DNA of 11,166 bases, from positions 1 through 11,166 of the forward strand of contig JARRRD010000069.1 in assembly GCA_037381085.1 (NCBI GenBank). Direction: 5' to 3'. The stretch's first letter is position 1, and every line of letters starts with the position of its first letter. Shown here one piece after another: positions 1 through 6,334 of the stretch. The stretch is from JARRRD01 sp037381085 (GTDB lineage: Bacteria > Nitrospirota > Thermodesulfovibrionia > Thermodesulfovibrionales > UBA6898). A program made the translations under genes and the position numbers. The notes beneath the pieces were generated by a model that ran no database searches, had not been told where the DNA came from, and worked only from the letters and a program-made list of their open reading frames with translations.

Positions 1-405
1 AAACTCTTTATGGGTAAGGGGTGCGCCGGCTGCCACGGCGGGATCAATATGGGCGGAGCGGCATACTTCCCATTCGGCCTTGTCAAGAGGCCCCCGGCGG
101 AGATCATGGCCGGCGATACCGGACGCTACAAGATAACACACTCAAAATCGGATGAGTACGTCTTTAAGGCTCCTTCATTGCGAGATGTAGATCTCACGCC
201 GCCCTATTTCCATTCCGGCAAGGTGTGGGACCTCAAAGAGGCAATAAAGATAATGGGGACTGCGCAACTGGGAGCCGCGCTGACCGCCGGGCAAGTTGAT
301 GTGATTGAGGGCTTTCTGAAGACGACCACGGGCGTCCAGCCGAAGGTTGATTATCCGATCCTGCCGGCACCGACAGAACAGACGCCAAGGCCGAAGCTGG
401 ATTAG
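1..405 (+). CDS. Di-heme cytochrome c peroxidase (CcpA/MauG family), C-terminal part
   Basis: This is the 3' end of a gene that begins before the window; the frame is open from base 1. The visible 134 codons hold one heme c attachment motif, CAGCH, at bases 22-36. They also hold the family's C-terminal signatures: an NMGG stretch after the heme, the APSLRDVDLTPPYFHSGKVW region (conserved APYFHSG-type loop of bacterial di-heme peroxidases) and the following LKEAIKIMG helix. Family members are periplasmic enzymes that reduce hydrogen peroxide to water with electrons from small c-type cytochromes; the other heme domain must lie upstream. MauG-like proteins share the fold, so the peroxidase role is inferred. 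The gene ends at TAG 403-405 and is followed by a strong hairpin. Confidence 0.88.
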   Translation, partial: KLFMGKGCAGCHGGINMGGAAYFPFGLVKRPPAEIMAGDTGRYKITHSKSDEYVFKAPSLRDVDLTPPYFHSGKVWDLKEAIKIMGTAQLGAALTAGQVDVIEGFLKTTTGVQPKVDYPILPAPTEQTPRPKLD

Positions 406-416
406 AATGCTGAGAT

Positions 417-443
417 GGGTGCAGGCCGGGATGGCCTGCACCC
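417..443 (+). terminator. 11-bp hairpin after the peroxidase gene, terminator-like without T-run
   Basis: GGGTGCAGGCC (417-427) and GGCCTGCACCC (433-443) are perfect reverse complements around a GGGAT loop. The stem starts 12 bases after the peroxidase stop codon. No T-tract follows (TCAAATATGC), so it is not a textbook intrinsic terminator. It may stabilise the mRNA 3' end or act with Rho, which is encoded in this window. Confidence 0.45.
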
Positions 444-483
444 TCAAATATGCATCCGATGACAAAGGAGAATCTCACTCCGT

Positions 484-511
484 TTGACAATCCCGCTCTT
501 TGCGCTATGCT
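484..511 (+). promoter_or_regulatory. Sigma-70-type promoter for the 584-889 gene
   Basis: A perfect -35 hexamer TTGACA (484-489) is followed after 16 bp by TATGCT (506-511), which matches the -10 consensus at 4 of 6 positions. This places the transcript start near 518 and leaves a leader of about 65 nt before the ATG at 584. A palindrome, GCTGTA-AACAG-TACAGC (509-525), overlaps the end of the -10 and the predicted start site and could be an operator. Confidence 0.5.
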
Positions 512-583
512 GTAAACAGTACAGCCGAGATTGTTGTATTTCGATGTTTTCCGGAGAGACCTTTGAGTGAAAGGAGAATCAAG

Positions 584-889
584 ATGAGAATGCTTATGCA
601 GGTGAAAATTCCCCACAAGGAGTTCAACGAGGCGGTGAAAGACGGGAGCGTGGGAGGAAAAATCAAGCGCATTCTCGACGAGACAAAGCCGGAGGCGGTC
701 TACTTTACAGAGTACGACGGCCGGCGCGGAGCCATCATGATAGTAGACATTGCAGATCCTTCAAAAGTCCCGGGGCTTACGGAGCCATGGTTCCTGTCTT
801 TCAACGCGGATGTGCAATTTCATATCGTCATGTCGCCTGAAGATCTCGGGCAGGCAGGACTCGACGCCATAGGAAAGAAGTGGGCATAG
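584..889 (+). CDS. Small conserved protein of unknown function (about 101 aa)
   Basis: The ATG at 584 is chosen because AAAGGAG lies at 570-576, about 7 nt upstream; the frame stays open further upstream, but with no ribosome site. The product begins MRMLMQVKIPHKEFNEAVKD and contains the segments KPEAVYFTEYDGRRGAIMIVD and PWFLSFNADVQFHIVMSPEDL. From memory this matches a widespread family of roughly 100-residue proteins, often labelled 'panthothenate synthetase' or DUF3303-like in databases. The label looks unreliable: the protein is far too short for pantothenate synthetase and shows none of its nucleotide-binding motifs. The alternating pattern suggests a small alpha/beta, possibly ferredoxin-like dimeric barrel fold. 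There is no signal peptide or membrane segment. It appears to be a single-gene transcript with its own promoter. The function is unknown. Confidence 0.8.
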   Translation: MRMLMQVKIPHKEFNEAVKDGSVGGKIKRILDETKPEAVYFTEYDGRRGAIMIVDIADPSKVPGLTEPWFLSFNADVQFHIVMSPEDLGQAGLDAIGKKWA

Positions 890-899
890 GGCTAATAGA

Positions 900-996
900 A
901 AGGCCAGGGGGTCAGCCCGTTGACATGGGACAGCTGAGCGATAACAAGAGGCTGGAAGCCGCAGTCGATTTCCATTTATAACTGTCCCTTCATTCC
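900..996. repeat. REP/MITE-like intergenic repeat remnant
   Basis: This lies between convergent genes. GGGACAG (927-933) is inverted as CTGTCCC (982-988), 48 bp apart. The right arm read on the minus strand, AAGGGACAGTTATAAATGG, and the left part, CAGGGGGTCAGCCCGTTGACA, resemble dispersed repeats I recall from deltaproteobacterial and Nitrospirota genomes. In those genomes the repeats sit near REP-associated tyrosine transposase genes, but no transposase is present here. The repeat status is inference; only the inverted heptamers are seen directly. The right end overlaps the last codons of the flavoprotein gene. Confidence 0.35.
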
Positions 997-2281
997 ACCT
1001 GCTGGAGATTGCCGAAGGTAGCCACAATGACTTCCGGCAGAGCCGGATGTATGTGCATGGCCTTGCCGATCGACCATATATCCAGGTCGTTCGCCATGGC
1101 ATTAATCACTTCCTGGATCAGAGTGGAGGCATGGGGTCCGATAATGTGAAAGCCCTGGATCTTGCCGTCTCTCCTTACTATGGCCTTCGCGAAGCTCTCT
1201 TCCTCCATCATGGCTTCGCCCCGGGCGACCTCGGAGTATTTTGCCTTCCCGATAAGTAATTCGCCGGGATCAAACTGCTGCCTCGCCTGCTCTTCAGTCA
1301 GGCCTACCGAGGCGATCTCGGGATAGGAGAAGACAGCGTGTGGCGCGGATCGGTAGTCCATCGGAATCCTCTTGTCGTGACCCACATTGTCCCACAGGAG
1401 CGACGCCTCCCGGTTTGCCACGTGGCGGAACATCTTCCTGCCGATGGCATCACCGAAGGCCCAGATGTTCTTTCTGCTGGTCTCGAAGTATTCATTCACC
1501 TTGATGTAGCCGCGTTCGTCCGTTTTAACGCCGCCGTTTTCCACCTTCAGAAGGTCGGCATTCGATGCCCTCCCCGCTGCGATCATGATTTTTTCCGACT
1601 CCCGGTGCGAATGTCCATCCATCTTTCCATCTCTTTTTTCAAGAGGTCGGATATCTCCGGCTCTTCGTCCGGCACAAGACGCGCGTTGCTCTGAAGGAGC
1701 ACTACCTTTACGCCCATGGCAGAGAAAAAATGCGCGTATTCTGCGCCTATGTATCCGCCGCCGATAATAATGAGGCTCTTCGGCTTCTCCCGGAGCTGAA
1801 GAACACTCTCGTTCGTAAGATATTCCGCCTTCTCTATGCCTTTGACGGAGGGAATGCGGGGGCGTGCTCCCGCAGCGATGAAGATCTTCCTGCCCTTGAT
1901 CTGCTCCCTGTTGATCTCTATGACTGAGTCCTTCACGAAATATCCCGTGCCCTCGTAGAAGTCCAGGTTCTCGGTATGCCCGATCCCCTCGCGGATATGG
2001 CTTTCGCCTTTCCTCACCGTATTTCTCATCCTCTCCATGATCGAGAGAAAATCTATTTCTCTTACCTCAGCAGAGACACCAAGTTTTCCGGCCTCCCTTA
2101 TTTCGGCAACCCTGTCGCCCGGGTAGATGAGCATCTTGGAAGGGATGCATCCCAGGTTCAGACAGGTCCCCCCCAGCGGGCCCTTGTCCACAAGGGCGAC
2201 CGAAAGGTCGTGGGCCAGCGCCTTCTCGACAATAAGCAGCCCGGCCCCCGAGCCGACAACAATCACATCGTACTCTTTCAT
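990..2281 (-). pseudogene. Dihydrolipoamide dehydrogenase-like flavoprotein disoxidoreductase, broken by internal deletion and frameshift
   Basis: This is a COG1249-type FAD/NAD(P) disulfide oxidoreductase split over two frames. The 5' part (2281 to about 1583) starts MKEYDVIVVGSGAG and has the FAD Rossmann GSGAG, the redox pair in GGTCLNLGCIPSK (Cys40, Cys45) and the NAD-domain motif IIIGGGYIGAEYAHFF. It ends at a TGA about 234 codons in. The 3' part (about 1622 to 990), one frame over, resumes at EKIMIAAGRASNADLL. It holds the second FAD motif NIWAFGDAIG and the dimerisation domain with the catalytic His-Glu segment MHIHPALPE. By comparison with the family, some 25-30 residues between MERWMDI and the IMIAAGR strand are missing, and the frame is shifted there. 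GGAGG lies 7 nt before the ATG. The substrate is unknown; lipoamide, mercuric and glutathione reductases share this layout. Both halves look otherwise undecayed, so the lesion is recent, an assembly fault, or bypassed by slippage at an A6 run (plus 1589-1594). Confidence 0.82.
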
Positions 2282-2300
2282 AAGACAGCCTCCGGAACGA

Positions 2301-2328
2301 AAGATACTTTTTTCTTTAATTATGTCAG
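2301..2328 (-). promoter_or_regulatory. Candidate promoter for the flavoprotein gene
   Basis: On the minus strand CTGACA (plus 2328-2323) is separated by 16 bp from TATCTT (plus 2306-2301). The predicted start falls very close to the GGAGG ribosome site of the flavoprotein gene, giving a leader of only about 12 nt, so the assignment is tentative. Confidence 0.3.
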
Positions 2329-2394
2329 GAAAAGGACGAAATCGTAAGGTGATACAGTTGAAAGTTCCCTCATCTTTCAGAATCAGGGGTGTCG

Positions 2395-2409
2395 TGATAA
2401 AGTTTATCA
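2395..2409. promoter_or_regulatory. Palindrome directly before the radical SAM start codon
   Basis: TGATAAA-G-TTTATCA is a perfect 15-bp palindrome ending one base before the ATG at 2411. It contains a weak -10-like TAAAGT (2398-2403) with TTTCAG 17 bp upstream (2375-2380). It occupies the place where a Shine-Dalgarno site would be, and none is seen. It could be an operator over a promoter giving a very short leader, or chance in an AT-rich spot. The TGAT-N7-ATCA spacing does not match the FNR/CRP consensus. Confidence 0.3.
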
Positions 2410-2410
2410 T

Positions 2411-3154
2411 ATGAAGATCGCGGAGACAGAAGCAAAGAATATCCTCTCCAAATCGCAGGTATACGATTATGCCCTGAACCCTTATGTCGGCTGCGGTCAC
2501 GGCTGCGTTTACTGCTATGCGAAATTCATGAAGAGGTTTACCGGCCACAAGGAGAGATGGGGGGAGTTTGTCGATGTAAAGATAAACGCCCCGGAGCTTC
2601 TGGCCCGCGAGGTGAAGAGAAAAAAGGTCGGGAGGGTCTGGATAAGCGGAGTGTGCGACCCTTATCAGCCACTTGAAAAGAAATATATGATCACGAAGAG
2701 ATGTCTTGAGGTCCTCGTGGAAAACGGCTGGCCGTTCACGGTCCAGACCAAGTCCCCTCTTGTCCTGAGGGACATGGAAACAATAAAGAGATCGGAAGAT
2801 GCAGAGGTTAGGTTCACCATAACCACGGCTGATGAGAAGATAAGAAGGATCTTTGAACCCGGTGCGCCGCCGTCGCAGAAGAGGATTGAGGCGCTGAAGA
2901 AGCTTCACTCGGAAGGGGTCCGGACCTTTGTCATGATCGCGCCGATACTGCCCGGGGCCGAGGGGCTGGTGACCGCGCTTAAGGGCAAGGTGGAACATGT
3001 GCTCATTGACAGGCTGAACTATCATTACGCGGACCGGACATACAGGAAATACGGCATGGAGTGGGCTATGAAGGACAGCTTCTTTTCTCAAAAGGGAGAA
3101 GAACTCAGGAAGGCATTCGAAAAGGAAGGGACCCCTTGCCAGGTACTGTTCTGA
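2411..3154 (+). CDS. Radical SAM protein, SplB/spore photoproduct lyase-like family
   Basis: This 247-residue protein carries the radical SAM iron-sulfur motif CGHGCVYCYA, with Cys28, Cys32 and Cys35 in the CxxxCxxC spacing. The motif is preceded by ALNPYVGC, typical of the COG1533 (SplB-like) group. Later segments VWISGVCDPYQPLEKKY, FTVQTKSPLVLRD, VRFTITTADEKIRRIFEPGAP and FVMIAPILPG follow the usual order of that group. Members cleave SAM reductively to make a 5'-deoxyadenosyl radical, but most of these short proteins have no proven substrate. True spore photoproduct lyases are longer (about 340 aa), so DNA photoproduct repair should not be assumed. There is no signal peptide, so it is probably cytosolic. 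No Shine-Dalgarno site precedes the ATG, and no earlier in-frame start is visible. It diverges from the broken flavoprotein gene. Confidence 0.88.
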   Translation: MKIAETEAKNILSKSQVYDYALNPYVGCGHGCVYCYAKFMKRFTGHKERWGEFVDVKINAPELLAREVKRKKVGRVWISGVCDPYQPLEKKYMITKRCLEVLVENGWPFTVQTKSPLVLRDMETIKRSEDAEVRFTITTADEKIRRIFEPGAPPSQKRIEALKKLHSEGVRTFVMIAPILPGAEGLVTALKGKVEHVLIDRLNYHYADRTYRKYGMEWAMKDSFFSQKGEELRKAFEKEGTPCQVLF

Positions 3155-3196
3155 TTCACAATGTCCACGATCCATAATTCCAAAAGCGGCAGTTCA

Positions 3197-3329
3197 TTCA
3201 CCACAGAGGCACAGAGACACCGGGAAAACGACCGGATGCAGGAAATTTCTTGTCTCCACTGAGGTGAGGAGTTTATTCCAGCCTTTCTCCCTGCTGTTCA
3301 ACTCCGTGTCTCAGCGTCTCCGTGGTGAA
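3197..3329. repeat. 133-bp element with imperfect 28-bp terminal inverted repeats
   Basis: The left arm (3197-3224) begins TTCACCACAGAGGCACAGAG. The reverse complement of the right arm (3302-3329) begins TTCACCACGGAGACGCTGAG. The arms agree at 22 of 28 positions. The element fills the gap between two convergent genes and ends 9 bp from the cytochrome stop codon. The ACCACAGAGRCACAGAG-type sequence is one I recall as a dispersed intergenic repeat in many environmental bacteria; that is memory, not a search. No open frame of note lies inside. In RNA it could fold as a long hairpin and act as a two-way terminator. Confidence 0.6.
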
Positions 3330-3338
3330 TCTTTCAGG

Positions 3339-4226
3339 CTAATAGATAAACGTGGCGGGGTCTCTCAGCACGTGGCACCGGTCGCAGAGGCCCTTCGCCT
3401 CTTTCTTCCCTATCGACCACGTGTGGGCCTTGTGGCAGTCAAGACAGTTAAGCCTTGCCCGCGTCATATGAAGTCTGTGCTGGCCGACCTTCAGTTCGGT
3501 GCCGTGGCAGTTCTTCAGGCAGTCCTCGCTGGTCGGCATTATCTGGCCGTGGGGATGATGACAGTCGAAGCATCTCAGTTTCGACATCGGCCCCGCAGAA
3601 GGATAATGTTTGTGACAGCCGAGACACCTGTCGTTGGATATCATCTTGGGCGCCGCCTCGGTGTAACTGTGGCATTTGAGGCAGGAGAGCTCGGCCATGC
3701 CCCCTATGCCGTGTATGACCTTGTCGGCATGACATTCTGCGCAGGCCTGCTCATTGGGCGCAAAGGTGTGGAGCCTGCTGCTGTGGCACTTGCTGCAGCT
3801 TATCTTGAGCATGAACACGTGGCGCGCGTGCCCGTAAGACTTGCTCAGCGTGACAGATCCCTGCTCGACATCCGACAGGTGGCATTCCTTGCACGCACGC
3901 CAGGGAGAGATCCTCCCGTGTTTCTCATGTGCCGACTTCCCCCCCTTGACCACGTAGGCGACGAGCATCCTGTTCTGTTCGAGAATACTCATTTCGTGAC
4001 ACCTCTGACAGGGGAAGTCCCTGTGCTTGCTCACCCGCCATGACCGGTAGGCCTCCCGCATCATGTGGCAGGATTTGCAAAAATCAGGGTCATACCGCGT
4101 ATACCTGTAATATCTGTAGCCCAGGATCGCGCCGACGGCGGTAATGATGAGAAGCAGGAGTACGATCGACTTCTGATTTTCCTCAAGCAGGCCGTGCAGA
4201 AAAGAGGACAGTCTCTTCTTACTCAT
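3339..4226 (-). CDS. Membrane-anchored 11-heme cytochrome c, NapC/NirT-like N terminus
   Basis: This 295-residue protein has a short cytosolic N terminus and one membrane segment at about residues 20-36 (SIVLLLLIITAVGAILGY). The rest is periplasmic and rich in hemes. Ten CxxCH motifs start at Cys50, 73, 112, 144, 162, 182, 201, 219, 261 and 281. An eleventh site, CLKNCH at 236-241, has three spacer residues instead of two. The anchor plus first two hemes (DPDFCKSCHMMREAYRSW, CQRCHE) resemble NapC/NirT quinol-oxidising tetraheme proteins; the remainder is like other multiheme carriers. It most likely passes electrons between the quinone pool and a periplasmic partner. The partner is not visible nearby, although a cytochrome peroxidase lies 3 kb away. 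The start overlaps the thioesterase gene by 8 nt, indicating co-transcription and translational coupling; no strong ribosome site is present. It is the last gene of the rho cluster. Confidence 0.88.
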   Translation of the reverse strand: MSKKRLSSFLHGLLEENQKSIVLLLLIITAVGAILGYRYYRYTRYDPDFCKSCHMMREAYRSWRVSKHRDFPCQRCHEMSILEQNRMLVAYVVKGGKSAHEKHGRISPWRACKECHLSDVEQGSVTLSKSYGHARHVFMLKISCSKCHSSRLHTFAPNEQACAECHADKVIHGIGGMAELSCLKCHSYTEAAPKMISNDRCLGCHKHYPSAGPMSKLRCFDCHHPHGQIMPTSEDCLKNCHGTELKVGQHRLHMTRARLNCLDCHKAHTWSIGKKEAKGLCDRCHVLRDPATFIY

Positions 4227-4620
4227 TTCTCAGAAGTTTGGCCCGGGCCTCTGCCACCAGGGTCCCGTCTCTCTTTAGCATCCTGGCCGAAGTCTCCACC
4301 ACTCTTCCCTCCGGTCTGCTTAACTCCGCCATCACGGTAGCATACTCCCAGGTCAGGAGAGGACTCTTGAACCTTACCGTCAGCTCGGCGGTGACGGCCT
4401 GAATTCCCGTCGAGAGAGCCGCCTTGACCATTGCCTCGTCCAGAACGGTGGCAATGATGCCGCCGTGCACAATATCCTTAAACCCCTGATGTTCCTTATG
4501 CGGCAGAAAATCCGCAGCCGTACGGCCGTTTTCATTCCTGAAATCCAGCTGCAGCCCGCGGGGATTTCGTTTTCCGCAGGCGAAGCAGTGGCCGTCGTCA
4601 TCCAGTTGCAGCCGTTTCAT
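4219..4620 (-). CDS. PaaI-type hotdog-fold acyl-CoA thioesterase
   Basis: This 133-residue protein is the usual length for the family. It starts with HCFACGKRNPRGLQL, the cysteine-containing lead-in common in this branch. The central hotdog helix is HQGFKDIVHGGIIATVLDEA, with the HGG turn at residues 52-54 and the acidic Asp61-Glu62 typical of the active site. The strands that follow (AVTAELTVRFKSPLL, VVETSARMLKRDGTLVAEARA) complete the fold. Members hydrolyse acyl- or aryl-CoA thioesters in the cytosol; the substrate cannot be read from sequence. Its ATG overlaps the stop of the preceding membrane-protein gene as ATGA (4 nt), and its own stop overlaps the next start by 8 nt, so it is firmly inside the rho-led operon. 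No independent ribosome site is evident. Confidence 0.87.
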   Translation of the reverse strand: MKRLQLDDDGHCFACGKRNPRGLQLDFRNENGRTAADFLPHKEHQGFKDIVHGGIIATVLDEAMVKAALSTGIQAVTAELTVRFKSPLLTWEYATVMAELSRPEGRVVETSARMLKRDGTLVAEARAKLLRNE

Positions 4621-4919
4621 TTGCTGCTTAGAAACTCAAAAAATTTGTAGAGGAAGAATGAAAAGATAAAGCCCATAAAGGCACCGAAGGCAGTCATGAT
4701 GGCCAGAACAAAGCCGTACGTGATATATACGATGAAGCTCGATGAGGAAACACCCAGCGCGAGAAAGGTGTTCAGGTCCTTTGCAATCGCGTCGCGCCAG
4801 GTACCGTTCAAGACATCCGCGTAAAAAGTGTCCATAAGCAATGTTATCGAAAGGCTTAAGATGCCGCCGATGATAGCCCCGAAGAGCAGGTATCTCTTGG
4901 CTCTCCCTATGTCTTCCAT
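4617..4919 (-). CDS. Small integral membrane protein of unknown function, downstream of rho
   Basis: This 100-residue protein is dominated by hydrophobic segments. One lies at about residues 10-29 (YLLFGAIIGGILSLSITLLM). Two more are close together in about 52-97, which includes FIVYITYGFVLAIMTAFGAF and the aromatic-rich end IFSFFLYKFFEFL. A polar loop (residues 30-51) separates the first from the others. I recognise no family motif. It starts 6 nt after the rho stop with no Shine-Dalgarno site, and its stop overlaps the thioesterase start, so translation is probably coupled to rho. The position suggests an envelope role alongside the cytochrome, but this is only context. The reading frame is supported by tight packing on both sides and by the coherent membrane pattern. 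Confidence 0.72.
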   Translation of the reverse strand: MEDIGRAKRYLLFGAIIGGILSLSITLLMDTFYADVLNGTWRDAIAKDLNTFLALGVSSSSFIVYITYGFVLAIMTAFGAFMGFIFSFFLYKFFEFLSSK

Positions 4920-4925
4920 GAAAGG

Positions 4926-6185
4926 TTATTTGTTCATCATATCGAGAAAATCTTTGTTGGTCTTGGTGCCGGTGAGTTTTCCGAGGAGAAATTCCATGCT
5001 CTCTACCGTGCTCAGGGGGTTGAGGACCTTCCTCAGTATCCACATCCTGTTCAACACGTCCCTGTCGACGAGGAGTTCTTCCTTCCGCGTCCCCGATCCG
5101 TTTATGTCTATCGTGGGGAATATCCTCTTGTCCACAAGCTTTCTGTCGAGGTGCAGTTCCATGTTGCCGGTCCCCTTGAATTCCTCGAAGATGACATCGT
5201 CCATCCTGCTTCCCGTATCCACGAGGGCCGTCGCCAGTATCGTAAGACTTCCGCCGTTTTCGATGTTCCTGGCGGCGCCGAAAAACCTCTTGGGCTTCTG
5301 GAGGGCGTTGGAGTCGAGTCCGCCGGAGAGGACCTTTCCGCTGGCGGGCATGATCGCATTGTAGGCCCTCGCAAGCCGGGTGATGCTGTCAAGGAGTATC
5401 ACCACATTCTTCTTGCTCTCCACCAGCCGCTTCGCCCGCTCGATCACCATCTCCGACACCTGGCAATGCCTCTGCGGGGGCTCGTCAAAGGTTGAACTGA
5501 TAATCTCTGCCGTGTTGACCTGGCGCTTCCAGTCGGTAACCTCTTCGGGACGCTCGTCGATGAGGAGGATGATGAGATGTATATCCCGGTGGTTTTTCCT
5601 CATCGACTTGGCGATAGACTGGAGCAGCATCGTCTTGCCTGTCCGCGGGGCCGCCACGATCATGCCCCTCTGCCCCATACCTATAGGGGTGATGAGTTCC
5701 ATTACCCTCGTGGAATAGTCCGTAGTGTCATACTCGAGCTTGATTCTTTCAGTGGGGTAATAGGGTATAAGGTTATCAAAAAGGGGTCTCTTTACGTTTC
5801 CTTCGGGCGATCCGTGGTTGATCGCCTCGACCTTGAGAAGGGCGAAATAGCGCTCCGATTCCTTCGGAGGTCTTATCTGCCCGGAAACGAGGTCGCCGGT
5901 CCTCAGATTGAACCTCCTGATCTGCGAAGGGGATACATATATATCGTCCGGTCCCGGGAGATAACTGTAATCCGGCGACCTCAGAAATCCAAACCCGTCG
6001 GGGAGTATTTCGAGGACACCTGCGGAAAACACGTTGCCAGTTTTCTCCGCCTGCGCCTGCAGGATCGCAAAGATGAGGTCCTGTTTCCTCAGGCCGGCCG
6101 CACCTTCAACCTTCAGCTCCTTCGCCACATCGGTCAGCTCGTCTATAGTCTTTTCCTTCAGTTCGGAAATCGAGATGTTTCCCAT
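4926..6185 (-). CDS. rho: Transcription termination factor Rho
   Basis: This 419-residue protein is full length and matches E. coli Rho throughout. The Rho N-terminal helical domain spans about residues 1-45. The cold-shock-like RNA-binding domain spans about 50-125, with DGFGFLR (63-69) and DDIYVSP. The ATPase core has the P-loop APRTGKT (179-185, Lys184), Walker B VVILLDS (261-267), the Q-loop region SGGLDSNAL (287-295) and the R-loop SGTRKEELL (364-372). It ends TKTNKDFLDMMNK, as in other Rho proteins. Rho forms a hexameric RNA translocase that ends transcription of untranslated RNA. The residue before the P-loop proline is Ala rather than the usual Pro (AAP versus APP). GAGGAG sits 6 nt before the ATG. 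Rho leads a cluster with a membrane protein, a thioesterase and a multiheme cytochrome, which is not a familiar arrangement. There is no long N-terminal insertion of the kind seen in Actinobacteria. Confidence 0.98.
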   Translation of the reverse strand: MGNISISELKEKTIDELTDVAKELKVEGAAGLRKQDLIFAILQAQAEKTGNVFSAGVLEILPDGFGFLRSPDYSYLPGPDDIYVSPSQIRRFNLRTGDLVSGQIRPPKESERYFALLKVEAINHGSPEGNVKRPLFDNLIPYYPTERIKLEYDTTDYSTRVMELITPIGMGQRGMIVAAPRTGKTMLLQSIAKSMRKNHRDIHLIILLIDERPEEVTDWKRQVNTAEIISSTFDEPPQRHCQVSEMVIERAKRLVESKKNVVILLDSITRLARAYNAIMPASGKVLSGGLDSNALQKPKRFFGAARNIENGGSLTILATALVDTGSRMDDVIFEEFKGTGNMELHLDRKLVDKRIFPTIDINGSGTRKEELLVDRDVLNRMWILRKVLNPLSTVESMEFLLGKLTGTKTNKDFLDMMNK

Positions 6186-6288
6186 AATATACTCCTCGCT
6201 AGGGTTGTTACTTTTTAGGGTTCACTATTCCCGGTAGATGTAAATATCCATGAGGGATTTTCAATCAGGAGAATTGTTCCTAGTTAGT

Positions 6289-6318
6289 AACATACTAAAA
6301 GAGAAATATCTTTGTCAA
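6289..6318 (-). promoter_or_regulatory. Sigma-70 promoter for the rho cluster
   Basis: On the minus strand a perfect TTGACA (plus 6318-6313) is followed after 18 bp by TATGTT (plus 6294-6289). Transcription would start near 6282, giving a leader of about 97 nt before the rho ATG. Rho is autoregulated by attenuation in its leader in E. coli; whether this leader does the same is unknown, and no obvious hairpin plus T-run is seen in it. Confidence 0.6.
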
Positions 6319-6334
6319 GCATACTTTCGCCCCC

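Noticed and set aside
2282..3175. Upstream minus-strand extension of the flavoprotein frame across the radical SAM gene
   Set aside because: The flavoprotein N terminus (MKEYDVIVVGSGAG) with GGAGG upstream sets the start at 2281; the extension is antisense to the radical SAM gene.
3264..4043. Long plus-strand open frame of 259 codons opposite the multiheme cytochrome
   Set aside because: It is a shadow frame of the cytochrome gene on the minus strand. The opposite strand has 11 heme motifs and coherent overlaps with its neighbours, while this frame has no recognisable motifs.
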